DNA from: Smallanthus sonchifolius
Taxonomy: Eukaryota; Streptophyta; Magnoliopsida; Asterales; Asteraceae
Length of the DNA: 64,000 bases
Assembly (NCBI GenBank): GCA_023525975.1
Contig: CM042020.1
Coordinates: 112,329,207 to 112,393,206 of the forward strand
Reading direction: 5' to 3'
Below, in pieces: positions 31,387-42,615 of this stretch. Within the stretch, counting starts at the first letter, position 1. Every line of letters begins with the position of its first letter. The notes below the pieces were generated by a model. That model ran no database searches. It had not been told where the DNA came from and worked only from the letters and a program-made list of their open reading frames with translations. The position numbers and the translations under genes are program-made.

Positions 31387-32768
31387 TGATCAATGACCAC
31401 TGTCGACCATTGCAGATTTGTATAGTTCGTGCTTTGTTACATTGTATTTAGTCGCTCTAACGTTGTTATGCTAACCACCACAAATCCACCTATTGCTAAC
31501 CTTGTGCCCTTCATCGCATATTCGATTGGTGATGGAGGCGTCATGATATCTAAGAATATCCTTCGCTATTGAAGGATATCCTTCGGTACTAAAGGAAGGG
31601 TTCGATGTGTCCCGAGTGTCGAGGGGTTTGACGTAGAAAAAGGAAAGTATGGGATGGGGGTTTTATTATTATTATTATTATTTTATTAAAGGGTTAGTGT
31701 CATTTCACTTTACATGAATATTCAATGTTTGCCACATAGGATCATCCGTGTAATTAACTCTATACTATTCTTATAATTTGATAAAAAAAAATTAATAAAT
31801 AATCCCTCAATTGGTAAAATAGATAACTTTGGAATTTTAAAATGCGAGAACCTAGAACATGAGACTATGTTTAATGGTTTCACTAAAAAATGAAAAACGC
31901 TCTGTCATGTTAGCAGGAGGGCAATCACTAAACACAATCACTAAAGTATGTAATGGTTTCACTATCTATATATATACATATACACATACATATACATAAC
32001 ACACACAAACACCTGCACTATGCCCGTGATTTGAATCACGCCTCCCCCATTCATGCCCCCAATAACGCCCCGGGGCGGTGTTCCACGCCCATTCACGGGC
32101 CAGGTGGATCACGCCATCCCCCTTCCACGCCCATAACGTTTAGCCTTGCTATTATTTTGGTGCTATTTTGCGTTAATGAATTTACATTAAAGGTGTAACA
32201 AAATCCAATAAATTACTCCCATGAGTTTAAATACGAATTTATTTTTCTATTTTAGTTTGTTTACTAAAACGGTCACTACTAAAATAGTTACTGAAGCTAT
32301 CCTTAATCGGCCACGCAGATACGAAAATTTTAATCATTGAATGTTATTGAAAAGCTTGATAAGATTATGGTTGAAACAAGCTAGAATATAATCTATCTAA
32401 ACGTATAATTTCTCCTAATACGAGTATTGATTTTATTTGTTGCAATATCCACGATGGAGCCTGTGTTTTCGACAATGAACAATTGATGAAGAACATTTAG
32501 GTCACACCAATTATAAAATAACATAATATTTGAATGGAATTGAAACTTGTGTCAATATGTTTAAACACAAAATTCGAATACAAATCAAACTCGTGTGAGT
32601 ATATTTGAAACCCAAAACGAACCCTTAATTAGTGATGAAATATAAGTTTAGATCAGAAACCCTCGTGAAACTAAATTTCAAACTCTGGTTGTAGGTGTGT
32701 TTAGGTATCGCTTGTGAATACGGTGGAATTAGATTAGGAATGGGAGATCGTGTGACCGGAGATGATAT
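31387..32768. other. Spacer with microsatellites and palindromes
   Basis: No gene is found. Contents: AAGGATATCCTTCG palindromic units (31553-31600), (TTA)n at 31661-31682, a TA/CA-rich tract at 31962-32012, and a GC-rich stretch at 32015-32150 with CGTGATTTGAATCACG and repeated CACGCC, probably a worn DNA transposon end. Confidence 0.5.
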
Positions 32769-32976
32769 CAGTGGCGTAACTTTAACAATTAAATTGGGGG
32801 TCGAAAATATTACACAATAAAAAAACCAATTTTTTTAGGCTTTTTGTCTGGATTAGGACGAGTCCAAACACTATAACTAATATGAAATAAACCTATTGGT
32901 TCGAAAACAATACTTTTAAGCAAAAAATGAAAGGGGGGCATGGGCCCCCTCTGCTCCCTAATAAGTTCCGCCCATG
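32769..32976. mobile_element. hAT-type miniature element (208 bp)
   Basis: Ends CAGTGGCGTAAC and (reverse-complemented) CATGGGCGGAAC. Flanks gatgatat and gatggatat differ by one inserted base. Its two halves match the outer parts of the 2957-6172 element in inverted orientation, including TTAAACAATTAAATTG-like and TTTATTTCATATTAGTTATAG blocks. It is the uninterrupted version of that family. Confidence 0.65.
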
Positions 32977-33264
32977 GATGGATATGTTCACAATGGTATA
33001 AATTGGTGGTGGTTGTTGGCGGGTGGTGGTGTTAGTCATACGTGGAAAGGAAGGAACACCAAAGGTAGTTAAAGGTTAGGTAAAACAATATGGCGAGACT
33101 ATACATGGCTTAGACGTATAAGGGGAGGATATGGGGTGGTGTTTGACGAAGGAGGTGTGTCGTTAGAGATGGGTTAAGGAGAAGGAAAGAGAATTGGTAG
33201 TTATATATTGTTGTTGATGAGAGAGGATGAGATATAATATGGGAGTTGTTAGACGTACATCACC

Positions 33265-33272
33265 CCCTCACA
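33265..33272. repeat. hAT target duplication CCCTCACA
   Basis: Exact 8-bp match to 34042-34049. Confidence 0.9.
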
Positions 33273-34041
33273 CAGTGGCGTATCCAGGAAATTTTTTCAT
33301 AGGAGTAGGTTGTCTATCACTAAATATTAAATTTTTTCAGTCCGGTTCAGGTCAAGTCAAGTCGGGTCGGGTCACTTAGTACATACATTGTCACTAATTA
33401 CAATTAGCAAATAGCACATATGACATAGCATTATAGCAAAATAATATAATAAGCAAAATTCAAAACTTAGAGAAAAATTAAGAAAAAAGTTACTTAAAAT
33501 CGTGAGAAGGCAGCGGCGCAAAGTTGTGAGAAGTGAATCAACTAGCTGGGCGAGAATCGTAAATTCGTGATTAGTTAAAAGGCCTGAAATCGTGATAAGG
33601 CATGGCGAGAATCGTGATTATCAAATTTTCATTCTTCTGATTGCGTGAAACGTGAATATGAAACGTTGAGACGTTGAAGGATCATGATTGTCGCTACTTA
33701 GATTTTTCATTAGTTTAAATTGTTTAAAAATTTAAATACGCAATGGGTTAACTAAATGTGGGCTTAAATGTCTAAATATGTAATGTGTTAATTAAATGTG
33801 AGTTTAATTGTTTAAATGACTACGTTTTTAGTCCAGTTTAGTCTAAATGTCCAATTAAGTTATTAGTTTAAATTGAGGTCGGTGTTAAAAATTTATTCCT
33901 TTTGGGGTCGGTCAAAATTTCATGGGGGTCGGTGTCAAAATTTCATAGGGGTCGGTCGAGATTATACCACATATATAACAAATAGAAAAAATAATTCATG
34001 GGGTCGGCCGACCCACCTACCAAAAGGTAGGTCCGACAATG
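33273..34041. mobile_element. hAT-type non-autonomous element (769 bp)
   Basis: Starts CAGTGGCGTATCCAGG and ends, reverse-complemented, CATTGTCGGACCTACC. The perfect 8-bp duplication CCCTCACA flanks it. Internally there are repeated TCAAAATTTCATNGGGGTCGGT units (33910-33960) and a GGTCGGCCGACC palindrome near the right end. No transposase frame. Confidence 0.85.
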
Positions 34042-34049
34042 CCCTCACA

Positions 34050-35130
34050 GCATACGACCCGTATAGTCTCACACGGGTCGTATTCGTATGGCATTTCATA
34101 AGAGTCGTATAGCCCAAATGTCAAAGTCGACAATTTCTAGACATGTCACATAAGTGTCTCGCATAGCACAATACGACATTACGACCCGTATTGTATCTCG
34201 TATACTGTGGTGGATCAGGATTTTTCTTCAGCGGGGGCAAAAAATAGACCGATCAAAACGGGTCAAATATGCCAAAAAGGACTGATCAAAATGGTTCAAA
34301 TAATAATATTTTATGTGATTAATTATGCTAAAATAACGACAACCTAAAACGATAAAACTAATGCAATCAAAACATGTATAATAAGCAACCCAAATTGGAA
34401 CACCAAAGAAAAAGATTGGATTTGCCAACCTTTTAGGTTCACGTGACGACTGCTAGAAGATTCGAGTGAACGATTGGCTTCAAGCTACTCAATACAGGAT
34501 AGTTGTGATTAAAGGATGAGATACGCCATATAACAAATAAAAGATAAAAAATGTAACAAGTGCTACTAAAACATCTCTTGTGATCTTCACTTCCTATTAA
34601 ACAAAACCACAATTTATTTCTTACGAAGGCAATGTATGTTCGTAAATAAAATATAAGAAATAAAGGTGGTTAATAAGATAGATTAAAAGTTGTTCTAAAA
34701 TAAAATAAAAAGAATTAAAAAAAAATCACGAAAAAACTTATATTTAGCCTCTGTTTCAATTTGTGAACCCCTTCAATTTGCTGAACTAACATTAGAGATT
34801 TCACGTATGACTATTCCAGTTCATTGGCTTCAATTCAGAGGGGTATGCTAAAAAAATCCAATGGGTGCCTAATTTCATTTAGTAAAGAAATGAAATTGGA
34901 CTTTTTGTAGTGTTAATGGGTATCTTTAGTGGTGGTCGTACCACCCATGGCATACACATAGGTCCGCCCATGCTCGTACAACATAAATATGTCTCGTATA
35001 GTGTCTCGAATAGCACAAATAAATCCCGTATAGTATCTCGTATAGCACAATATGACCCGTATAGTGTATCGTATGGGGTTGTATAATCCGAATAGGGCTA
35101 TACGACTCGTATATGTTGTCGGTGGTGTAT
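34050..35130. repeat. CGTATAG/ACGACCCGTAT repeat block, split
   Basis: Degenerate units of ACGACCCGTATAGT, TCTCGTATAGCACAA and similar fill 34050-34204 and resume at 34981-35130. A hAT-type element sits between (34205-34972), and another ends at the left edge. Confidence 0.7.
34205..34972. mobile_element. hAT-type non-autonomous element (768 bp)
   Basis: Ends CTGTGGTGGATC and (reverse-complemented) CATGGGCGGACC. Flanking octamers CTCGTATA (34197-34204) and CTCGTACA (34973-34980) agree at 7 of 8. No coding frame. It sits inside the CGTATAG repeat. Confidence 0.8.
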
Positions 35131-35163
35131 GGTTAGCTAAAAATGTGTACGCTTAACAGTTTC

Positions 35164-35168
<5 letters not shown>

Positions 35169-35194
<26 letters not shown>

Positions 35195-35196
35195 GG
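35169..35196. repeat. (AT)n microsatellite
   Basis: Fourteen AT units, between two copies of GTGTACGCTTARCAG (35146 and 35212). Confidence 0.9.
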
Positions 35197-35219
35197 GAAG
35201 GATCAAGAATGGTGTACGC

Positions 35220-35870
35220 TTAGCAGATTTGCCACCAAACCGACTTTGCAACCAAACAAGACACGAGCAAGTGATCTGTTGTTTCCATAATTATACCACA
35301 CCATGGGTATGAGGAGCTAACGATTGGTACACCTCTTGTTGCAAGTGCCTCAAAGGTTGGAATTCTTCTAAAAGAAGCTCTCCAAAGAAATAAAATAACC
35401 TTAGGCATAGCCCAATTGTTCCAATTAAAACTCCATTCCATATGATTTGAATTGTTAGCCCTAGCCATATCTTCTTTAACAAATTTAACACAGAATTTGG
35501 CCCCAATACCATTACCATCCTTCCATAACCAACTATCTTCCCCTGTGGAGATACACTGTTGTTGTAACAAAGAGATACAGAGGTTATGTTCCTCCCGTTC
35601 TGAGGTCGATTGAGGTGGCCTATTCCAATCCCAATCCTATACAAAAGAACTAGCCACTTTGTTATAGTAATCTGAGATGTTGGCCCTTTTATGAGAGGCC
35701 AGTTTGAACACCTCAGGAAACTGTTCGAAAAGAGCCCCGCCTTTAATCTAGGAATCAAACCAGAACAACATTTTATTCCCCCCCACCCTAGGGATTAGTT
35801 TCTGAGTAATGACGATATTGTACTTCAGCAATTCTTGGCCAGCACCTCCAATGTTTCTCTAGACCTGTAA
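35220..35870 (-). pseudogene. LINE post-RT region and zf-RVT domain
   Basis: On the minus strand this continues the LINE reverse transcriptase at 43148-43775. It reads EDSWLWKDGNGIGAKFCVKF, then WAMPKVILFLWRASFRRIPT, then the Cys/His zinc-binding part (SSSYPWCG...TTDHLLVSCLVAKSVWWQIC). Stops and frameshifts lie toward its 5' side (35600-35860). The element is cut off soon after WWQIC. It belongs to the plant L1-like non-LTR group. The two halves are separated by the Tekay-like element, whose AGACC target duplication falls exactly at the break. Confidence 0.8.
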
Positions 35871-35875
35871 GGCCC
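35871..35875. repeat. Target duplication AGACC (left)
   Basis: Exact match to 43143-43147; marks insertion of the Tekay-like element into the LINE. Confidence 0.9.
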
Positions 35876-36332
35876 CAAACTACGCAGCGGAATACAAAAC
35901 ATGGCACATAACATGAGACATTCAACACATCGCAGCGGAAACGATTAAAACTTTAACATACGCAGCGGAATACAAAACATGTCTTAAACATACTTGTCAG
36001 TAACAAACTAAAACTTGTCTTTAAACAACATAATCAAAATAAACATAAACGGGATGCTAAACACTCTAGACACTCGCACCAACGATCCTTGAAGCTCGGA
36101 AATGGAAACCGGGACTTTCTCTCTCTAGGCTCTCTCCCACTCTCTCTCTCGAATTCGAAAATGGTTGATAATGGGGGTGGAGGGGGCTGAATTCAGGGTT
36201 TTAAGGGGCCAATCTCCCCCTTTCCTCGGCCCATTCATGCGTCCATGCAATGGCCCAAGGCCCGCTTCCTTTTCTTTTGTTTATTTTAGTTCTCGTGGAC
36301 TATTTCGTGTTCTAAAAACTTGGGATGTTACA
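35876..36332 (-). repeat. 3' LTR, shortened to 457 bp
   Basis: Matches the outer parts of the 2016-bp 5' LTR. About 1.5 kb is missing between GGGATGC (around 36058) and TAAACACTCTAGACAC, equivalent to 41337-42860. Both hairpin arrays are therefore lost from this LTR. A short AGCGGAATACAAAACATG phrase is duplicated. Confidence 0.85.
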
Positions 36333-36350
36333 AGTTTACCCTCCTTACAA
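36333..36350 (-). other. Polypurine tract
   Basis: Minus strand TTGTAAGGAGGGTAAACT directly precedes TGTAACATCC of the 3' LTR. Confidence 0.65.
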
Positions 36351-36745
36351 CAGGTTTCGACATCGAAACCTGCCATAAGCTATACTGATAGCAGATCACA
36401 GAATGGGTGGCATAAACCGTAACTATGCGAGGCAGCTTGGTCATGAAGGCCATTGTGATTAGCTATCATTGAGAGTGTAACCGGGGCAATCTCTCACTAT
36501 AAGTCATCTAAACTAACGGGTCTAACTACTAAATAGGGAAAAAATAACTTGAACTTGTCATAACATAAATAAAAGTTGGTAACGTACCTCACTGAGTCAT
36601 CTGATAGACTCTCGTTTTTGCCTTGTTGATGTAACACCTGCCACGAAAAATGTCCAAGATTTGACAAAGGTACAAACCACAAGGACTATAAGTGTAAATA
36701 TACCAAAGATCAAGGTTCAAAAAGTAGAAAACATGAAAATCCAAT

Positions 36746-37056
36746 GGTAACGGACCGTCACGAACGGTAACGGTCCGTTACGGGCTAAGCACGCATGCAA
36801 TGATGGCTTGTCACGTGTCCAGTAACTCATGGTTACAATCTGACGCGTGGAAACCCTATAACGGACCATCACGCCTGGTAACGGTCCGTCACAGCCGCAA
36901 AACTCTAAGGGTGCGCAACGTATCACTCCGTAACGGACCGTCATGCCTGGTAACGGTTCGTCACACCGAAAGCTGACAATAGGGTGATGCGTGGCTTATG
37001 ACTGCGTATGCCCTAATCTGGTGACGGACCGTCACCACTCGTAACGGTCTGTCACG
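36746..37056. repeat. Four hairpins of TAACGGACCGT type
   Basis: Units near 36746, 36857, 36928 and 37021 each pair GTAACGGACCGT with ACGGTCCGTTAC across an 11-base loop. In the fourth, GTGAC...GTCAC replaces GTAAC...GTTAC, a paired change that keeps the stem. Confidence 0.85.
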
Positions 37057-37072
37057 ACTCCAAAATTTTCCC

Positions 37073-37080
37073 TATAAATA
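37073..37080 (+). promoter_or_regulatory. TATA box of the solo LTR
   Basis: CCCTATAAATAGTTGG context, about 440 bp into the LTR, just after the hairpin array. Confidence 0.65.
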
Positions 37081-38189
37081 GTTGGCCGGATTCTTTTGAT
37101 TTCTCACAATTCAAAACATCCATTTCACTCTAAACTCATTCCAGAGCTTCCCTAGCCCACTCCTGACGATCCCGGTCCAACTCCCGCTCATTGTAGTGCC
37201 CTGTTTAATAAGAAACGCTCGTAGAAGTACTGAAACGCTAGAGAAACCAAGTTAGGAAGCTGGCTCTGTAATTTCCAACTTAGAGGTTCATTCCTATAAA
37301 CAAGATGAATACTTTATCTCTTTCAAAACTTGTGTCAAACACTTACGTTTACGAAAATGGCCAAATAAAGGTTAAGGCAATAATATTCAATGTTCTTCTA
37401 TGAACAAAGCATTCGGCCCATAGGTATACATAAAACTTGCAAGGGATACACGGGTCTCGGGTGAGAGTCCCGGATTGCGGCTGGTGCTTATTTTATAACA
37501 AATTCGGAGGCGTGGACCTGTTCGTTGTTATAAGGCATGACGCCAGTGTACATAGTGGTGCATACAGTCAGGACATGGGCCTCCTGAATGTGTAGATTGA
37601 ATAAAAAATTGTGATTATGAAATTAATATTTGTTTGTGCCAAATGATTTTACTGTCAAGATAACTGTATTCACCGGCGTTCGCGCTGACGTTTCATTTTC
37701 AAAATGTTTTCAGGTAATGAATAAAATGTGATGAAAATGGGATAAGGGCAGACATCAAATCTGGCCCATAATATGAGAAAGAGATAGGGCAGACATAAGA
37801 TCTGACCCTGTGAAAGAGGATAACTTACACGTTGGATTCTAAGGCCTCGTGTATAGGAAATCCTAAACAAAGAAATTGGAGATAGGACCGGGGGACTGAT
37901 CAACCATGGATAGTACAATTTCCGGTGGCTATATTTGTATTTGATTTCAAACTCAGTTTTGTAATCAAATGGTATTTAATTCCCTACGTTTATGAAAGTA
38001 AATACAAGACTTTTGTTTTCCAATAAGTTTTGATATTTACAAATACAACCCTTGAGGTTAAACAAAAACTGAAACGATCCTTATGAAAAGACTTCCGCTA
38101 TGTTTTATAAAAACTCTGAAATCAAAGCAGGTACCAATCGTTTGTCGCACACGTCCATGGGGTGCCTGAGGTGGGGTGTGACAGTTGAT

Positions 38190-39498
38190 GTAGGGTGCTT
38201 TCTCTGTACCCTTTCCTTTCCCAGATCCCCCTGCTTTCGGCTCTTTAGGCTTTTTGCAGTCTCGACTTAAGTGTCCCTGCTCCCCACAATCGGGCAGTCA
38301 CGTGATTGGTGTCCAAACTTGCCACACCTAAAACACCCCACCTGCCTAATCATGCATTCCCCTCCATGTCTTTTTCCACACTTTCCACACAAACCCTCAA
38401 CTTTTACTCTTTCTTTCCTCTCGTTAAGACCCTAGAGATCCTCACCAGTTCGCTTAGTTTTCGGTTTCTTAGGCACTTCAGGAATGACTTCAGCAGAGGC
38501 AATGTCATCGTACACAAGTCCACTCAGGATGACCGCCGACTCAAAGGTACTCGGTGTGTTGGTATTGAAAAAAGTACGAACCTTCGAAGGTAGCCCTTGG
38601 ACATAGTAGTGGATTCTCCTTTCTTCGGTGGTTACCAAATAAGGCACCAGACGTGCCAGTTTGTTGTACTTGGAGGTGTATTGCCGGTGGGTCATGAGTC
38701 CGGCTTGCAGGGTCAGGAATTCCCTTTCCACCTTGTGAACCTCATTCTTAGGGCATAACTTTTCAATCACTAACGCTTTCAGGTCATTCCACCTCAGCAG
38801 TTTGACCGCTTGGTCACCCTTTGCCTGTTTCATAGTCTCCCACAAGTATGTCGCTTCTCCCTTCAACGATTTTGCAGCAAACATGGCTGCTTGATCTGGT
38901 GGACATTCACTTAGGTGGATGGTAGACTTCATGCCGTTGATCCAATCCAAAGTATCGGCTGCCTCTTTCTCCCCAGTAAGCACGGGTGGATCACAACCTC
39001 GAAACGCTTTGTAGTCGCACCCGCGAGCACGCGGTGCAACATTCTCCACAGGATTTGGCCCTTCCATAGCTGGAAGTACCACGGGTCCTTCAGTGACCGG
39101 GGTTGTACTAGGGCCCTCATTGGCTTTCCTCAAGGCTTCGGCCAGCACGGCCGGTAAGGTTTCCTTCAGCATTCGGGTAAATTCTCGGCCAAGAGCTGCC
39201 TGCACGGCCGGTTCAAACTCAAATACCTGGTCAACTTATGTCGCCCGTTCAGCATTGGGTTAACTGACTGTCGTATCGGTATGGGTGATATGGACACTTC
39301 CATTAATCTCGTGCTCGTTGTTTGCATGTGCTCCACCGCGGAGAACAATTTATCCACCACGTCTTCCTCTTCCTCTTCTACCTCCACGCCTAGCCATTTC
39401 TTAACTGAAAGATATGGAACAAAGGAATTTAATTTCATCATGCTAGGGAATAGGTAGAACACAATAAGTAAGGTAAGATATTTATATACACTAAACAT
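38190..39498 (-). pseudogene. gag: gag of the Tekay-like element
   Basis: Minus-strand frames are joined by frameshifts. The first (39498-39166) has an acidic stretch (VEVEEEEEDVVDKLF). The main one (39205-38432, 257 residues) has the gag core: FRGCDPPVLTGEKEAADTLD, MKSTIHLSECPPDQAAMFAA, LKGEATYLWETMK, NEVHKVEREFLTLQAG and YNKLARLVPYLV. A TAG ends it at 38432. Beyond it the zinc knuckles are still readable: CGKCGKRHGGEC, CFRCGKFGHQSRDC, then in another frame CGEQGHLSRDC (38260-38400). The solo LTR interrupts just downstream. Protease and polymerase do not follow. Confidence 0.85.
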
Positions 39499-41110
39499 TT
39501 GTAATTAACCTTCTCGTTTTCTATTTATTTATTTTCATGATTCCACTAAAGGCTCTATTCTTATCTTGACACTCTAAAAGAAAAACTTTACTTATGATGT
39601 GCGTGAACTATATAAATTTTAGTAAAGATTTTTCACACAAATACGGGTTTTAAAATGATTTTCACCTAAACTAGACTACGCACACAAAGGCGAGTGTACC
39701 TGTAAGGTGGTAATATATAATTGATAAGAACCGAGTATCAATCTGTGTACACAGTTTAAACTACTTAACCCAAATAATTAATCGAACCGAATGATATGAA
39801 AATATTTGTTTGCTTTGTTTTTGTGATTTTTACTAAAATAATGACAGTAAACAATTTAAATTTTAAACTTTAGAAATGGTTTGGAACAACAATTTGGTGA
39901 AGTTACCATCCCAGTTTGGAATTCAGTTTACTAATTATGCTGAGACAATTGAATGGCAATTTTATAATTATGTTAATGTTCGTTTAAGCGGTTGAATTAG
40001 ATTCCCGTCAAGGTGACTAACTCCATAACTGTTAATAAAAACATTAGTGAGCAAATTACACAACATCCACTTAAAGTTAGTTTAATTAGATAAATATTAT
40101 ACAATCTCTTAACTTGTGAAGTTCTAAGATAAACTTAAGCAAATATTAAGCTCGAGTCATCAATACTTTATTAACATAAATTTTGTTAAAGAATTTTCAT
40201 AACATTTATCGTAGTTTTTCCAAACATGATTGAACGGGATACATGCTCTAATATTTATTTCATAGACAAGATTTCAAAGATCATTCCTAATACTTAGCTA
40301 CAAAATCATACCTAAAGATATAAAATCATGAATAAATGTTAATTTCATAAGTTTTTCAACATGATATGATTTCACATTTATAAACCTAAAACTATTCCAT
40401 AAACTTTCAAGCATGCATGTCCATCAAGAGATTAATATAAAATTATCATAACATTAACATAATATCTTGCCACATTCATAAGTTCAACATAAGTAATAAA
40501 GCTTCATCAAACTACGATGATTAGAGATGTTTAGCTCATGATGAGGGCACGGACACGTGCTGGGACCACGCCATAACCGTTTTTGCTTTTGTCGCGAACG
40601 TACTGCATGGGTACCGGACACGGGGGGCATGCCTGGTGAGGCATGACCCCGTGTTACACTTGGTCGGGAGACAACAATACATTCTGTACTTCTTCTGGTT
40701 GAGCACGGGGGCGTGCCTAGTGGGGCACGACCCGTGCTTGGCTGTTTCTTTTTGTCTTTTCTTCTTGGAAAGGGCGGGGGCGTGCCTAGTAGGGCACGGC
40801 CTGTGCTTTGCCTACTGAGTTGTCCAATTTCTTCAGTTTTTATTGCTTTTTCGCTTGTTTGCTTGCTCTAAGCTATGTATTCCCTCGAAACACAATTGAA
40901 GCTAAATGAGCGACAAATTCAATCAATATGCAAAGAAATTGACAATAACCGGGATGTAAATGAAGTGAAATATATGACTAATTTAGTGCACATCAACTTA
41001 CTATACGTTTATGATGCTTTGGTTCCGAGTTACCCGTCCTGGCATCCGCTACATGGTCCCATTCTCAGTTTAAGTCTGGACATCGGGGATGTCCAAATCT
41101 CTCAAACTAT
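39499..41110 (-). other. Leader region between primer site and gag
   Basis: About 1.6 kb, AT-rich and non-coding except for the GC-rich hairpin cluster at 40534-40815. It ends at the primer site. The part next to the primer site (41040-41110) matches 51385-51445 in another copy, for example CCCATTCT.AGTTTAAGT and AATCTCTCAAA.TATGGCTC. Confidence 0.6.
40534..40815. repeat. GC-rich nested hairpins in the leader
   Basis: Two 37-base units are double hairpins. At 40618-40654 ACACGGGG pairs with CCCCGTGT around an inner CATGCC/GGCATG. At 40702-40738 AGCACGGG pairs with CCCGTGCT around an inner CGTGCC/GGCACG. A third, weaker unit starts near 40774 and a fragment lies near 40544. Differences between units are paired changes. 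Confidence 0.8.
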
Positions 41111-41123
41111 GGCTCTGATACCA
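41111..41123 (-). other. Primer binding site (initiator tRNA-Met type)
   Basis: Minus strand TGGTATCAGAGCC, three bases from the LTR edge. Confidence 0.85.
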
Positions 41124-41585
41124 AATCGTAAGGCCCCAAACCTGGGAGGTCTCACTTATTGGATTTACTCATCAACACATAGCACATAACATGAGACATT
41201 CAACACATCGCAGCGGAAACGATTAAAACTTTAACATACGTACTGAAATACAAAACATGTCTTAAACATACTTGTTAGTGACAAACTAAAACTTGTTTTT
41301 AAACAACATAATCAAAAGAAACATAAACGGGATGCCAGACACTGATTTTCGGGTAACTCTCTGCGCCAATCCGAGCATCCTCATCCATCAACAGCCACCT
41401 ACACTTAACTGATGTGCATACTAAAAATCAGCAACGCTGAGTGAGTTCTAACATTTACTTTAAATCAATTACACAAAAGCTTTACTAATGTATACATACT
41501 GCCAATAAGGCAAAACTTTACATACTTTACTTTTCAAAAACAGTTTAAAACCTACAATATCCGTCAATTCCTTTACCATATACTG

Positions 41586-41780
41586 CCCTCATGGCTCATG
41601 TCCATGAACCGACGAGTACCTGGTCAATGCCCCCATGGCCAGCGGCCATGAACCGACAATACCGCTTATCCGTCAATTCCCTTGTCACTACTGTACAGCC
41701 CCCATGGTCAACGACCATGATCCGACGAGTACCTTGTTAATGCCCCCATGGCCAACGGTCATGAACCGACAATACCGCTT
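41586..41780. repeat. Hairpin array A, four units
   Basis: Units ATGGCCagcGGCCAT, ATGGTCaacGACCAT and ATGGCCaacGGTCAT (one G-T pair), plus a weaker CATGG...CCATG, each with a 3-base loop and followed by GAACCGAC or GATCCGAC. The array lies 1362-1556 bp from the minus-strand LTR start, the same place as in the 18.7 kb copy. Confidence 0.85.
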
Positions 41781-42423
41781 AAAGCTAAGGGGAGGTTGCG
41801 TGGACCTCCCGAGCAACCACCGTCACCCTTCCAAGCTGTACAACCATTAGCGAACCCAAAGGTTCTTACTAATGGGCTTAACCCATATCTGATATCTTGT
41901 ACAAGTAACATCTGTCCACAAAGGACCTTAACAAGCTGGTACACATTCCCGTAGGAAAAACTGTTCACTTTCTTTTCATAAAACTTTCTTTAAATCTTAT
42001 TCAAAACTTAACATATAATATGTCTTTGTTTATGTATATAAAATATAGTAAACGATTGCCATAAAATATCTTTGTTTTACTGAAAACATACTTTGCACAT
42101 GTATTATGCCTTTGTTTATGTATATGAAAATATACTAAACGCTTGCCAATAATACATTTATACTTTACATAAACCATACGTTTGCCTCTTTTAAACGTTT
42201 CCTTAAAACATAGCATTCGCCTTTGTCTATTAATATAAATATGTAATAAACACTTTACACTAAGTATGCACACCACCCCTAAAGCATGCAAAAAGGGGAT
42301 TAGAACTTACCAGGTATCTTAGCTGGAATGTTCTATTAGGTCACACACAATCTGGATAATCATAACAATTCAAAGCATATCATACTTTACTCGACACTAA
42401 ACGGTTTCCCTATTTCTGATCAG

Positions 42424-42615
42424 GCGAATTTAGCTTAAGTTCGCCTTCCTTAGGCCCAGCGAACTTATCAAGCGAACTTAGAAGTTTCGCTAGATAGCAC
42501 CTATCGAACTTATCAAGCGAACCTGATAACTTCGCTAGACAGCATCTAGCGAAATTACCAAGTGAACATGTCAAGTTTGCTACTACAAGACTCGACGAAC
42601 TTAGCAAGCTCGCCT
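42424..42615. repeat. Hairpin array B, GCGAAC/GTTCGC type
   Basis: Units such as GGCGAA...TTCGCC, AGCGAACTT..AAGTTTCGCT and AGCGAA...TTCGCT lie 527-718 bp from the LTR start, matching array B at 19818 and 54467. Confidence 0.8.

Larger units (their letters stand above)
36630..38183 (+). mobile_element. Solo LTR nested in the Tekay-like element
   Basis: 1554 bp from TGTAACACCTGCCACG to GGGGTGTGACA, flanked by the exact 5-bp duplication GTTGA (36625-36629 and 38184-38188). No internal domain. A TATAAATA box lies at 37073-37080. Hairpin units occupy 36746-37056. A conserved module (CACCGGCGTTCG...TTTTCAGGTAAT) lies near 37671-37718 and recurs at 60179-60225. Confidence 0.9.
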
